From Bacteroidales bacterium (GTDB taxonomy: Bacteria; Bacteroidota; Bacteroidia; Bacteroidales; UBA932): a stretch of DNA of 64,000 nt. Location: NCBI GenBank assembly GCA_017428245.1, contig JAFRRF010000034.1, positions 168,934-232,933 on the forward strand. The letters run 5' to 3'. The notes under the pieces are model-generated. The model was not told the origin of the DNA, did no database searches, and was given only the letters and a program-made list of their open reading frames with translations. The first letter of the stretch is position 1. Every line of letters starts with the position of its first letter. The translations under genes were made by a program, and so were the position numbers. Of this stretch, positions 1 to 9,031 are shown piece after piece.

Positions 1-1
1 C

Positions 2-634
2 GGCGGCCGCATCGGCGAAATGGTGGCACGGGAGTTCGAAAAGACGGCTGAGTTCGTCAAGATTATAGAAATCAACCGGGAGCGCTGCGAAGTGCTCTCC
101 GAAAACCTCAACCGAACGCTTGTAATCAACGGCGACGGCCGCAACTCCGACTTTCTTTATGAAGAGGATGTCAAGAGCTGCGACGCTTTCGTGGCCGTGA
201 CCTCCAGTTCCGAGACCAACATCCTGGCCTGCGTGGCCGCCAAGAAAATGGGCGTGGCCAAGACCATCGCAGAAGTCGAGAACATCGAATACATCAAGTT
301 GGCCGAAGGGATGGGTGTCGATGCGGTCATCAATAAAAAAATCATCACCGCCGGCCGCATCTTCCGCTTCACGATGAGTACCAAGGTGCGCACCGTCAAA
401 GTCATCGGCGGCGCCGATGCGGAAGTCATCGAATATATCGTCAATCCCGACAGTCCGGTCACCAAGGCTCCGATCCGTGACCTGCGTTTTCCGAAAGACG
501 CCGTCATCGGCGGCATCATCCGCGGGAACGAGGCCATCATCGCCGTCGGCGACACCCGCATCAAACCTTACGACCGGGCCGTTATCTTCGCACTGCCCAC
601 CGCGCTGAACCGCATCGAGAAACTTTTCAACTGA
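2..634 (+). CDS. trkA: Trk potassium uptake regulator TrkA (5' part cut by window edge)
   Basis: This is the C-terminal part of TrkA, the cytoplasmic NAD(H)-binding regulatory subunit of the Trk K+ uptake system. The frame is open from the first bases, so the gene begins upstream of the window. The visible part starts inside a Rossmann fold (GGRIGE), continues through the acidic IEINRERCE strand expected at the nucleotide ribose, and ends with an RCK_C (TrkA-C) domain. This matches the second half of the usual roughly 450-residue duplicated protein. The membrane subunit TrkH is not in view; it is often next to trkA. aspA follows after 28 bases in the same direction. Confidence 0.88.
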   Translation, partial: GGRIGEMVAREFEKTAEFVKIIEINRERCEVLSENLNRTLVINGDGRNSDFLYEEDVKSCDAFVAVTSSSETNILACVAAKKMGVAKTIAEVENIEYIKLAEGMGVDAVINKKIITAGRIFRFTMSTKVRTVKVIGGADAEVIEYIVNPDSPVTKAPIRDLRFPKDAVIGGIIRGNEAIIAVGDTRIKPYDRAVIFALPTALNRIEKLFN

Positions 635-662
635 CAATCATCATCAAACATACTATACCGCT

Positions 663-2093
663 ATGATCGAATACAAATTCAAAACTTCGGGCAAGACCCG
701 TTCAGAACACGACCTGCTGGGTGACAAGGACGTCCCCGTGGAAGCGCTCTTCGGCGTACAGACCCTCCGCTGCATCGAGAACTTCGACATCAGCCGCAAT
801 CTTCTCGGCGACCATCCGGAATTCGTCAAGGCTTTCGGCATCGTAAAAATGGGTGCCATCCTGGCCAATCACGAACTCGGCCTGGTTTCCGATGAAATCA
901 CGGACGCCGTCGTAGAGGCCTGCAAGGAGCTGATGGAAGGCAAACACACCGAGCACTTCCCGATCGACATGATCCAGGGCGGCGCCGGCACGTCGGCCAA
1001 CATGAACGCCAACGAGGTCATCGCCAACCGCGCCCTTGAAATCATGGGCAAGAAACACGGCGACTATAAGGTGATCCACCCGAACGACCACATCAACATG
1101 GCCCAGTCGACCAACGACGCCTATCCGACCGCCATGCACCTGGGCCTGTATATGATCCACCAGAATCTGATGGCCTCAATGAAGGCGCTGGCGAAGGCTT
1201 TCCGTGCCAAACAGCGCAGTTTCGCCAATATTATCAAGATGGGCCGCACCCAGCTGCAGGACGCCGTTCCGATGACGCTCGGACAGACCTTCGGCGCTTT
1301 CGCTACCGCCGTCGAGACCGAAATGAAGCGTCTTGACGCCGCCGCCCAGGAATTCCTCGTGATCAATATGGGCGCCACGGCCATCGGTACCGGCATCACC
1401 GCCGAACCGGGCTACGCCGAGGCTTGCACCAAACATATCAAGAAGATTTCCGGCTGGAAGATCACGCTCGCCAAAGACCTCGTGGAAGCCACCAACGACA
1501 CTTCCTGCATGGTTTGCTACCACGCTGAACTGAAGAACATCGCCATCCGCATTTCCAAGATCTGCAACGACCTGCGTCTCCTCGCCTCCGGTCCGCGCAC
1601 GGGTCTGGCCGAAATCAACCTGCCTCCGAAGCAGCCGGGCAGCTCCATCATGCCGGGCAAGGTGAACCCTGTGATTCCCGAGGTCACCAACCAGGTATGC
1701 TTCAAGGTCATCGGCAACGACACCTGCATCACGATGGCGTCGGAAGCCGCCCAGCTCGAGCTGAACGTGATGGAGCCCGTACTCGTCGAGTCGATCGTCG
1801 AATCGCAGACCTGGATGACGAACGCCCTCAACACCCTCCGCATCGAGTGCGTCGACGGCATCACCGCCAACAAGAAGCATTGCAAGGCCCTGGCCGAACA
1901 CAGCATCGGCATCGTGACGGCCCTCAAGCCGTACATCGGATACGCCAAGTGCACCGAGGTCGCCAAGGAAGCCCTCGTCACCGGCGGCAGCGTCTATCAG
2001 CTCGTACTCGACAAGAAGTACCTGACCAAGGCACAGCTCGATAAGATCCTCGACCCGAAGAATATGGTGAAACCGACGAAGGTGGAACTCTAA
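663..2093 (+). CDS. aspA: aspartate ammonia-lyase (aspartase)
   Basis: Aspartase reversibly deaminates L-aspartate to fumarate and ammonia in the cytoplasm. The 476-residue length is normal for the family. The fumarase/aspartase signature GSSIMPGKVNP, with the catalytic serine on the flexible loop, is present, as are GGAGTSANMN and QSTNDAYPT, which form the substrate pocket. A class II fumarase is the main alternative, but the N-terminal region (KTRSEHDLLGDKDVP) and the loop sequence favour aspartase. In this window it would supply fumarate from aspartate released by the peptide locus at 28-39 kb, and the class I fumarase at 40.7 kb would link it to malate. Confidence 0.93.
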   Translation: MIEYKFKTSGKTRSEHDLLGDKDVPVEALFGVQTLRCIENFDISRNLLGDHPEFVKAFGIVKMGAILANHELGLVSDEITDAVVEACKELMEGKHTEHFPIDMIQGGAGTSANMNANEVIANRALEIMGKKHGDYKVIHPNDHINMAQSTNDAYPTAMHLGLYMIHQNLMASMKALAKAFRAKQRSFANIIKMGRTQLQDAVPMTLGQTFGAFATAVETEMKRLDAAAQEFLVINMGATAIGTGITAEPGYAEACTKHIKKISGWKITLAKDLVEATNDTSCMVCYHAELKNIAIRISKICNDLRLLASGPRTGLAEINLPPKQPGSSIMPGKVNPVIPEVTNQVCFKVIGNDTCITMASEAAQLELNVMEPVLVESIVESQTWMTNALNTLRIECVDGITANKKHCKALAEHSIGIVTALKPYIGYAKCTEVAKEALVTGGSVYQLVLDKKYLTKAQLDKILDPKNMVKPTKVEL

Positions 2094-2113
2094 CCGACGT
2101 CAAGGCATTTAAG

Positions 2114-2141
2114 GAAGCGCAGGTCCAAAAGCCTGCGCTTC
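2114..2141. terminator. bidirectional hairpin between convergent genes
   Basis: A 10-bp perfect stem (2114-2123 with 2132-2141) with an 8-base loop lies between aspA and the convergent secreted-protein gene. The flanks are T-rich or A-rich but there is no strong U-tract, so it is probably a weak terminator serving both strands. Confidence 0.6.
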
Positions 2142-2145
2142 TCAT

Positions 2146-3102
2146 TTATTCGGCATTGATGGCAAACAACACGGCCTCACTGCTCTCCGAATGATTTGTG
2201 AGGAAGATATGTGCGGTTGTTTCAGTCGGATAGGTACGGAAATACGAAGCGTCGCCTTCAAAAGATGCCGTGGTTTTTCCGGATAAGGAAAAAGCGGCGA
2301 TTTCACAGTACCCCGTACAAACGACGGCCAGTTCAAGGGTCTGGCCCGGCTGAAGGACATAATAATTGCACAGGACATTGCCACCGGACAGTTTGTTGTC
2401 CGTCGAAGGAGCCATCGGCACGGGCAGGTCGGCGATCTGTTCGGAAACAGGCCGGGAATCGCCCACATTGGAGGCCAGATCCACCAGGCAGAGCGGGTCG
2501 AACACGAAATACCCGTTGAACGACTGCGGGGTATAATCGGAAACGACGGTAAAGTCATACCGGACCAGACCCAGACTGTCCAACCTGTCGGAAACGGACA
2601 GTAATATATCCGCATCCCCGTCGGCCAGTGCCTGCCGGGCGGTGGAAAACGCCTCCCGGAGCGGATCCAGCAGCATTCCGGATTCACCCTGCAAGGGAAT
2701 GAAATCCTGTCCCAGACCACGATAGGTAACACCGGCTGCCTGCATATAGTTGACGTCCTTAGGGCTGCTTTTCGTTGATATTTTTTCCTTCACGAAGGCC
2801 AGGAAATTGGGGGTAACCGGGCGGGATTTGCTCTGCTGTGCCGCAATCAATGACGAAAGGGTACCGATTCCCTCCTTTACCGTATAGAGGCTTTCACTCT
2901 TTTCGTCGATAACCGTCAACCGGCCGTTTGTAGAAACTGAAAGGACAGTCTTATCCGTCAACCGGTCGCCAGGCAATATCTGCGCGGCCTTTGCCTTGCC
3001 CTTGGATACCACATCTCCTTTCACAGTATAAACGAGATAGGACTGTGCCAGGCAGGTGAGTGAAAGAAAGACGCTGATTGAAAAGGATAACAGGTATTTC
3101 AT
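2146..3102 (-). CDS. secreted FecR-like hypothetical protein paired with CHASE2 protein
   Basis: I do not recognise a specific function. The chosen start gives a clear signal peptide (MKYLLSFSISVFLSLTCLAQ). An upstream in-frame start at 3168 would place 22 unlikely residues before it and overlap the previous gene. Residues about 22-75 (YLVYTVKGDVVSKG, then LPGDRLTDKTVLSVSTNGRLTVID) resemble the beta-rich FecR-type periplasmic domain. The C-terminal third (YYVLQPGQTLELAVVCTGYCEIAAFSL) looks like a second beta domain. The gene starts 10 bases after the CHASE2 gene, so the two are probably co-transcribed and may form an envelope sensing pair. Confidence 0.6.
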   Translation of the reverse strand: MKYLLSFSISVFLSLTCLAQSYLVYTVKGDVVSKGKAKAAQILPGDRLTDKTVLSVSTNGRLTVIDEKSESLYTVKEGIGTLSSLIAAQQSKSRPVTPNFLAFVKEKISTKSSPKDVNYMQAAGVTYRGLGQDFIPLQGESGMLLDPLREAFSTARQALADGDADILLSVSDRLDSLGLVRYDFTVVSDYTPQSFNGYFVFDPLCLVDLASNVGDSRPVSEQIADLPVPMAPSTDNKLSGGNVLCNYYVLQPGQTLELAVVCTGYCEIAAFSLSGKTTASFEGDASYFRTYPTETTAHIFLTNHSESSEAVLFAINAE

Positions 3103-3112
3103 ACAAATGGGA

Positions 3113-4312
3113 TTACGTAAACAATGAATTCTGAAGGAAACGATTTGAATAGCGTTTCGAGAGGGCAATGACGGAGGAACGGTACAGTTTCCGGCTTTCC
3201 AGCGTCAAGGCAAAGAGCGTCAAGACGATGGCAATATCGATGCAATAGCCCCATTTTGTAAAGATGACGAAAGTCAGATAGGTCAGGACGGCTGAACACA
3301 GGAACAGGGTGTTGCCGGGCACGATTCTCGACTCCCGCAGGAAGGTCGCCGGCACAACCCGTCTGCCCTGCCCGGTCGCTTTCACGAGGGCTTCCACCGT
3401 AACCTGGAAAAGGAAACACAGGACAAAAGCCAGGATCCAGTTTATCCAGGAAGGAAGGTAACGCACACTCTTTCCCATCAGGGTATCCACGGAATACGCC
3501 TGGATCCCTACGCCCGGCATCTTGCCCAGCGGAGACACGTGCGCATCCCGTTCTTCCCGGAAGCCGCCGAGCAAAACGATCTTCCCTTCCAGGAAATCGG
3601 CTTCCTGCTCGATATCATCGGGAGAAATCACGCGAAAAGCGACATTCCGGTAGTTGATCAGCCAGTCTTCTCCATGGTTTTCCAGGGAACGGCCGGAATA
3701 CTGTTCCACAACTGCCGCAGGAAAAGACTTGACGGTTTCCTGGCCAAGCCGGTTCTTAACACTGAGTTTCCGGACGGGCAGGTTGTCCAGATTGTTCTTC
3801 AGATTGGCATAACCTTCCTTCACGGAGACACTGTCAGTGAAGAAAGAATGGACTGAGGAGGTAAAACAAGCGGCCTGGCTGTCGTAATCCGTCAGTTTAC
3901 AGGTAAAGACCATATTGTCTCCGTATGTCCTGACGACATCCAGAAGCCGGGCATTGCCTTCCGCATCCGCCTTCAGTCCTTCGAAAATCGCATCCACTCC
4001 TATGCAGGCCGGATCGCACAGGACGACACGTTCCAGCAGGACGGCGATGTCTCCTCTGTCTTCGACGTCACTGATATCCACGATTGCGACCGTACGGCTC
4101 TCTTCCGGCTTGCCGTAATGCTGGATCTCGAAGAACAGGTCCGTGACGCTGAATGCCTTCAAAGCCTTGGCAACAGGATTGAGGAAGGAAATGTTGTAGG
4201 TCACAACCGACAGCACACCCAGCAAGATAAAAGCTCCGACCGCGATGAGCAAATGATCGCGATGGAAAAAGAAACCCCAGCGTGTCTTGGGAGCAGCCAT
4301 GTTCAAAAACAA
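3113..4312 (-). CDS. CHASE2-domain membrane protein without an output domain
   Basis: The 399-residue protein has one N-terminal membrane segment (about residues 20-42), a large extracytoplasmic CHASE2 domain (about 45-285, with VAIVDISDVEDRGDIAVLLE, ACIGVDAIFEG and the closing LLGGFREERDAHVSPLGKMPGVGIQAYSVDTL), and about three C-terminal membrane segments. CHASE2 is an extracellular sensor module normally joined to a histidine kinase, adenylate cyclase or phosphatase. Here the chain stops after the last helix and carries no catalytic domain, so signalling would need a partner. A minus-strand -7 box at 4326-4333 precedes it. The start may instead be the Met at 4300. Confidence 0.78.
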   Translation of the reverse strand: MFLNMAAPKTRWGFFFHRDHLLIAVGAFILLGVLSVVTYNISFLNPVAKALKAFSVTDLFFEIQHYGKPEESRTVAIVDISDVEDRGDIAVLLERVVLCDPACIGVDAIFEGLKADAEGNARLLDVVRTYGDNMVFTCKLTDYDSQAACFTSSVHSFFTDSVSVKEGYANLKNNLDNLPVRKLSVKNRLGQETVKSFPAAVVEQYSGRSLENHGEDWLINYRNVAFRVISPDDIEQEADFLEGKIVLLGGFREERDAHVSPLGKMPGVGIQAYSVDTLMGKSVRYLPSWINWILAFVLCFLFQVTVEALVKATGQGRRVVPATFLRESRIVPGNTLFLCSAVLTYLTFVIFTKWGYCIDIAIVLTLFALTLESRKLYRSSVIALSKRYSNRFLQNSLFT

Positions 4313-4325
4313 TCCGTTCAGTGGT

Positions 4326-4333
4326 CAAAAATA
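4326..4333 (-). promoter_or_regulatory. Bacteroidetes -7 box (TATTTTTG) before the CHASE2 gene
   Basis: TATTTTTG fits the TAnnTTTG consensus on the minus strand, 13 bases upstream of the CHASE2 start. No clear -33 TTG is seen, so the site is tentative. Confidence 0.4.
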
Positions 4334-4355
4334 GAAAAAATTTCCCTTATAGTTG

Positions 4356-4700
4356 CTAAAGAATCTCTCCGTTTGTACGGGGATCGATCAAAACCCGTTC
4401 CCGCAAAGCGCAGGCCGTCAAGCCTGCGCATTTTTTGATGTAACGGTTCATCGCATCGGCGCAGGAAAAGCCGCTCATCAGGGCGACATCTTCCCGGGAA
4501 AGGGAGAGGTCGCCGCTGTCGAGCAACAGTTCTATGGCGTACTGTACCCGGTAGGTATTCACGAAACGGGCGAAATTGAGACCGTGTTCCCGCAGGGCAC
4601 GGGAGACATAGGTCCGGTTGGTCATCGTCTCGCGGGCAAGATCGTCACGGGTAAGGTCTTTCCTCAGGAATAGCCGCTGCTCCCGCATCAGCGCATCCAT
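4356..4700 (-). CDS. stand-alone AraC-type HTH protein
   Basis: A 114-residue protein made almost entirely of an AraC-type double helix-turn-helix domain (LTRDDLARETMTNRTYVSRALREHG, then SREDVALMSGFSCADAMNRYIKKCAGLT). There is no ligand-binding or membrane domain. It starts 22 bases after a second AraC-type gene that does have a membrane anchor, so the pair may have come from duplication or from splitting of one longer regulator. The usual GFSS.. FxRxFK pattern of the second HTH is altered to GFSCADAMNRYIKK, so DNA binding is plausible but diverged. Confidence 0.7.
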   Translation of the reverse strand: MDALMREQRLFLRKDLTRDDLARETMTNRTYVSRALREHGLNFARFVNTYRVQYAIELLLDSGDLSLSREDVALMSGFSCADAMNRYIKKCAGLTACALRERVLIDPRTNGEIL

Positions 4701-4722
4701 CTTTTGAAACAGGGGCCCGGTC

Positions 4723-5274
4723 TCAGGTTTTCGCTTCGTTCCTTTTGCGGTACTCTTTGCACCATTCGGCCGGCGTGAAGCCCGTGTTGCGGCCGAAAGC
4801 CGTATTGAATGTCGTCATCGAATTGAAACCGACACGGCGGCAGAGTTGCGTGATGGTCAGGTCGGGATTCTGGGCATAGATCCGCATCGCTTCACGGACC
4901 CTGTAGTAGTGCACCAGCTGGCAAAAGTTTTTGTTCAGTTTGATTTTGATGGTCTGGGCGAGATAGCTTTTGTTGGTATAGAGCCTCTCCGCCAGGTCTC
5001 CTACCCGGATATCGGGATTCAGGTACAGTTTTTCCCGCTCCAGCACATTGCAGAGCCGTTCTTTCAATTCTTCCATATCCGAATCCTTCAGGCTCGGTCC
5101 GTCATCCGCCAGGATGCGGTCGGCATTGGGAATGGCGCGCTCCTGATGCGGATACTCCTTTACGGCGGCAGCCCCGGATTCCGGGGTTTTCGATTTCCGG
5201 TAAAAACGTATGAAGAAAAAAACCAGCGCCGCGACCAGCGGCACATATCCGACCCAATAATAAATCGTATTCAT
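4723..5274 (-). CDS. membrane-anchored AraC-type HTH regulator
   Basis: The 183-residue protein has one N-terminal membrane helix (about residues 5-25, YWVGYVPLVAALVFFFIRFY), a linker of about 50 residues, and a C-terminal AraC/XylS DNA-binding domain (VGDLAERLYTNKSYLAQTIK, then TITQLCRRVGFNSMTTFNTAFGRNTGFTPAEW). No sensory domain is visible. It heads a run of four minus-strand genes (two AraC-type, CHASE2, FecR-like) with short gaps, so it may regulate or act with the CHASE2 pair. Targets cannot be read from the sequence. Confidence 0.75.
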   Translation of the reverse strand: MNTIYYWVGYVPLVAALVFFFIRFYRKSKTPESGAAAVKEYPHQERAIPNADRILADDGPSLKDSDMEELKERLCNVLEREKLYLNPDIRVGDLAERLYTNKSYLAQTIKIKLNKNFCQLVHYYRVREAMRIYAQNPDLTITQLCRRVGFNSMTTFNTAFGRNTGFTPAEWCKEYRKRNEAKT

Positions 5275-5322
5275 CGCTCCGTGTTTTTTTGTATTAAATC
5301 CTGCACGAAGCTACAAACAAAA

Positions 5323-5357
5323 AAAGCGGTTTATCTTTCCGACGATATAACCGCTTT
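5323..5357 (-). terminator. rho-independent terminator of leuS-yitT
   Basis: A 9-bp stem (5323-5331 with 5349-5357) followed on the minus strand by a T-run lies 32 bases beyond the yitT stop. Confidence 0.75.
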
Positions 5358-5388
5358 CTAACAAAGCCGGAAACCGGCTGAAAAACAA

Positions 5389-6285
5389 TTACTTCTTGAT
5401 TACGTCGAAGCCGGAGCCGTAAACACCGCTCACGCTGCCCACGGAGAGAAATGCCTGCGGATCCTCTTCCTTGATGAGATTGAGCAAAAATTTCAATTCG
5501 TGTTTGCGGGCGACCACGACCAGAACCGTCGACTCAGCCTTTGTATACCAGCCCTTTCCTTCGAGAGCCGTCACACCGCGATGCAGTTCGCCGGTGATCC
5601 GGTCGGCGATTTTTTCATAGTTTTTGGAAAAAATCAAGATTTGTACGGACTGCTTGCTGCCCGAAACGAAGAGGTCGAGCGAGACGCTGAATACGCCTGC
5701 CATCACATAGCCATAGACCAGATTGGCGACGCGGACGCCCCAGCTGCCCTCCGTTGGTACGATCAGCGATGAACCGATGATGAAGATGTCGAGGATCAGC
5801 AGGATCTTGCCCGGTGAGATGGCGCGGTACTTGGTGATCATCAGGGCCACGATGTCGGTGCCGCCGGAACTGCCTCCCTGAGAGAAGGTGAGCGAGATAC
5901 CCAGCGCGGAGAGCATACCGCCGATGATGACGCTCAGCAGCTTGCCGTTGTCCAGCGCGATGATCTGGATGAACTCCTGCGGGATGACCATCGGCAGGAA
6001 CCGCAGCAGCAGCGTCGTGACCACCATCGCATAGACGGTCTTCACGCCGAAAGCGGGACCCAGGATCTTGAGGGCGATCAACAGCAGGATGGCGTTGATG
6101 ATAAAGAAGGAGTAGCTCACGTGGAACCCGGTGCAATACTGGATCACAGCCGAGATACCGGTGACGCCGCCACCCACCAGCTGATGGGGGATGATGAAGA
6201 CAATCCAGGCCAGCGTATAGAGAATCAGGCCGACCGTGATGATCGCATAGGACTTGAGCGTCGCAAAGACTTTGTTCCGATCCAT
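5389..6285 (-). CDS. YitT family membrane protein (DUF161/DUF2179)
   Basis: The 298-residue protein has about five to six membrane helices in the first 200 residues (for example ITVGLILYTLAWIVFIIPHQLVGGGVTGISAVIQY and the GGSSGGTDIVA loop), then a cytoplasmic DUF2179 domain (ESTVLVVVARKHELKFLLNLIKEEDPQAFLSVGSVSGVYGSGF). This is the standard YitT layout. The transported substrate of the family is unknown. The start codon directly abuts the leuS stop, so the two genes are almost certainly co-transcribed. This arrangement gives no functional clue beyond shared expression. Confidence 0.85.
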   Translation of the reverse strand: MDRNKVFATLKSYAIITVGLILYTLAWIVFIIPHQLVGGGVTGISAVIQYCTGFHVSYSFFIINAILLLIALKILGPAFGVKTVYAMVVTTLLLRFLPMVIPQEFIQIIALDNGKLLSVIIGGMLSALGISLTFSQGGSSGGTDIVALMITKYRAISPGKILLILDIFIIGSSLIVPTEGSWGVRVANLVYGYVMAGVFSVSLDLFVSGSKQSVQILIFSKNYEKIADRITGELHRGVTALEGKGWYTKAESTVLVVVARKHELKFLLNLIKEEDPQAFLSVGSVSGVYGSGFDVIKK

Positions 6286-8997
6286 TTAACAGACGATATT
6301 GATGATTTTGCCGGGAACGACGATGACCTTGCGGATCGTCGCGCCCTGCAGGTATTTCGCGGTATTGGCGTCGGCCCGGACGGCAGCTTCCACTTCGGCA
6401 CGGTCGAATGCCTTGGGCAGTTCGAGCAGGAAACGCATCTTGCCGTTGAACTGCACGGGGTATTTCACGACGTCTTCCACGGTGAAGGCGGCTACGTATT
6501 CCGGGTAGGAGGCGAAGCTGACGCTTTCGGCATGACCGAGCATCTGCCACAGTTCTTCGGCGATGTGTGGAGCAAAGGGACTGAGGACCACCACGAGCGG
6601 CTCCAGTATCTCGCGCTTGTTGCACTGGAGATCGGACAGCTCGCCCACAGCGATCATGAAGGCGCTCACAGAGGTGTTGAAGGAGAAGTGCTCGATGTCG
6701 TCCTGCACCTTGCCGATGAGGCGGTGGAGCACCTTGAGTTCGGCCGGCGTGGCCTTTTCTTCACTCACACAGAAGGTGTCGCGGTCGAAGAACAGTTTCC
6801 AGAACTTGCGGAGGAAGCGGTGCACACCGTCGATACCCTTGGTGTCCCACGGTTTGCTCTGCTCGAGCGGGCCGAGGAACATCTCGTACATACGGAGCGT
6901 ATCGGCACCGTAGCGTTCGCATACACTGTCGGGGTTGACCACGTTGAACATCGACTTGCTCATCTTCTCGATGGCGCTGCCGCAGATGTACTGGCCTTCT
7001 TCAAGGATGAACTCGGCCGTAGCAAAATCGGGCATCCAGCGACGGAAAGCCTCGGTATCGAGCTTGTCGCCGTCGACGATGTTCACGTCGACGTGGATCT
7101 CCGTGGTGTCGTACCGGTCTTTCAGGCCGCACGAGACGAAGGTGTTGGTATTTTTGACGCGGTAGACGAACTTGCTCTGGCCCTGGATCATACCCTGGTT
7201 GATGAGCTTCTTGAACGGTTCCTGCTCGCACACATAACCGCAGTCATAGAGGAACTTGTTCCAGAAACGGGAATAGATGAGGTGGCCCGTCGCGTGCTCG
7301 GTTCCGCCGATGTAGAGGTCCACGTCACGCCAGTACTCGTCGGCCTGACGGCCGACCAGGGCCTGATCGTTGTGCGGATCCATATAGCGGAGATAGTAGG
7401 CGCTGCTGCCGGCGAAGCCGGGCATCGTGCTGGTCTCGATGGGATAACCCTGGTAGGTCCAGTCCTTGGCGCGGGCCAACGGCGGTTCGCCGCTTTCGGT
7501 AGGCAGGAACTTGTCGACCTCAGGCAACTGCAGCGGCAAACACTCGAGCGGCATGGCCTTCGGAATCCCGTCTTTGTAGTAGATCGGGAACGGTTCGCCC
7601 CAGTAGCGCTGGCGCGAGAAAATGGCGTCGCGGAGGCGGTAATTGATCTTGCGGCGGCCCAGGCCGTGGGCCTCGACATAGTCGATGGCGGCCGGAATGG
7701 CCTCCTTGACGTCCATTCCGTTGAGGAAGCCGGAGTTGCACATCTTTCCCTCCTTGGCGTCGAAACTTGATTCGGAGATGTCGCTGCCTTCCACGACCGG
7801 AACGATGGGCAGGTTGAACGCCTTGGCGAAAGCGTAGTCGCGGCTGTCGTGGGCCGGAACAGCCATAATGGCGCCCGTACCGTAGCCGGCCAGGACGTAT
7901 TCGGAGATCCACACCGGGACCTTCTCGCCGGTAAGCGGATTGATGGCGTACGAGCCGGTGAACACGCCGGTGACCTTGCGGGTCTCGGCGATGCGCTCGC
8001 GCTCGGTCTTCTTCTTGGCCTGCAGCAGATAGGCCTCTACGGCTTCTTTCTGCTCCGGCGTAGTGAGTTTCTCCACCCAGTCGCTTTCCGGTGCGAGTAC
8101 CATGAAAGTGACGCCGAAAACCGTATCGGCACGCGTGGTGAAGATCGTCATTTCATATTCCTTGTCACCGTTGAACACGTGGAACACCATTTCAGCGCCC
8201 TGGCTTTTGCCGATCCAGTTGCGCTGCATCTCCTTGAGGGAGTCGGTCCATTCAAGGGTCTCGAGGCCGGCAAGCAGGCGCTCGGCATAGGCGCTCACGC
8301 GCAGCTGCCACTGCTTCATTTTCTTCTGCTCCACGGGGAAGCCGCCGCGCACGGAGTAGCCTTCCTTCACCTCGTCGTTGGCCAGCACGGTACCCAACTG
8401 CGGACACCAGTTCACCGAGGTCTCGCCCAGATAGGCGATGCGGTACTGCATCAGAAGGTCGGACTGTTCCTTTTCGGAGAGACCGTCCCAGCGGCCTTCC
8501 GCCTTGAACTTTGCAATCAGCGTGTCGATCGGTTCAGCCTTGTCGGTTTCAGGATTGTACCAGTGGTTGAACATCTCGAGGAAAGCCCACTGCGTCCACT
8601 TGTAGTAAGCCGGATCGCAGGTCCGTACCTCGCGGGACCAATCGTAGGAGAATCCGATGCGGTCCATCTGCTGGCGGTAGCGGGCGATATTGGCATCGGT
8701 GGTCTTGGCCGGATGCTGTCCGGTCTGGATGGCGTACTGCTCGGCGGGAAGGCCGAATGCGTCGTAGCCCATCGGGTGCAGCACATTGAATCCCTTCAGG
8801 CGCTTGTAACGGCTATAGATGTCGCTGGCAATGTAGCCGAGCGGGTGACCGACGTGAAGTCCCGCACCGGACGGGTACGGAAACATGTCAAGCACATAAT
8901 ACTTAGGTCTGGGAGAATCGTTCCTGGCCTCGAACGTATGGTGCTCAGCCCAATACGCCTGCCATTTCTTTTCAATCTCTACGAAATTGTAATCCAT
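6286..8997 (-). CDS. leuS: leucine--tRNA ligase
   Basis: Class Ia aminoacyl-tRNA synthetase charging tRNA-Leu. The 903-residue protein has the HIGH-type motif as HVGH ([14 protein letters not shown], near residue 48), a CP1 editing insertion ([11 protein letters not shown].. [15 protein letters not shown]), the KMSKS loop (EKMSKSMFN) and the C-terminal anticodon-binding and zipper domains. A -7 box lies 25 bases upstream. It reads into yitT with no gap. A tRNA-Leu (CAG) gene is also in this window but far away. Confidence 0.96.
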   Translation of the reverse strand: MDYNFVEIEKKWQAYWAEHHTFEARNDSPRPKYYVLDMFPYPSGAGLHVGHPLGYIASDIYSRYKRLKGFNVLHPMGYDAFGLPAEQYAIQTGQHPAKTTDANIARYRQQMDRIGFSYDWSREVRTCDPAYYKWTQWAFLEMFNHWYNPETDKAEPIDTLIAKFKAEGRWDGLSEKEQSDLLMQYRIAYLGETSVNWCPQLGTVLANDEVKEGYSVRGGFPVEQKKMKQWQLRVSAYAERLLAGLETLEWTDSLKEMQRNWIGKSQGAEMVFHVFNGDKEYEMTIFTTRADTVFGVTFMVLAPESDWVEKLTTPEQKEAVEAYLLQAKKKTERERIAETRKVTGVFTGSYAINPLTGEKVPVWISEYVLAGYGTGAIMAVPAHDSRDYAFAKAFNLPIVPVVEGSDISESSFDAKEGKMCNSGFLNGMDVKEAIPAAIDYVEAHGLGRRKINYRLRDAIFSRQRYWGEPFPIYYKDGIPKAMPLECLPLQLPEVDKFLPTESGEPPLARAKDWTYQGYPIETSTMPGFAGSSAYYLRYMDPHNDQALVGRQADEYWRDVDLYIGGTEHATGHLIYSRFWNKFLYDCGYVCEQEPFKKLINQGMIQGQSKFVYRVKNTNTFVSCGLKDRYDTTEIHVDVNIVDGDKLDTEAFRRWMPDFATAEFILEEGQYICGSAIEKMSKSMFNVVNPDSVCERYGADTLRMYEMFLGPLEQSKPWDTKGIDGVHRFLRKFWKLFFDRDTFCVSEEKATPAELKVLHRLIGKVQDDIEHFSFNTSVSAFMIAVGELSDLQCNKREILEPLVVVLSPFAPHIAEELWQMLGHAESVSFASYPEYVAAFTVEDVVKYPVQFNGKMRFLLELPKAFDRAEVEAAVRADANTAKYLQGATIRKVIVVPGKIINIVC

Positions 8998-9022
8998 TTG
9001 ACGCCTGTTTGAAATTCAGGCG

Positions 9023-9030
9023 CAAAGATA
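9023..9030 (-). promoter_or_regulatory. -7 box (TATCTTTG) for leuS
   Basis: Exact TAnnTTTG match on the minus strand. A small hairpin (cgcctg at 9002-9007, caggcg at 9017-9022) sits between it and the start codon, in the short leuS leader or as the end of the upstream transcript. Confidence 0.6.
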
Positions 9031-9031
9031 G

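Noticed and set aside
4356..5274. The two AraC-type genes as one frameshifted regulator
   Set aside because: Each has its own complete DNA-binding domain and a sensible end, so they are better read as two proteins, although an old split or duplication is possible.
6121..7770. 549-codon plus-strand open frame over leuS and yitT
   Set aside because: Mirror frame of leuS; no family features.
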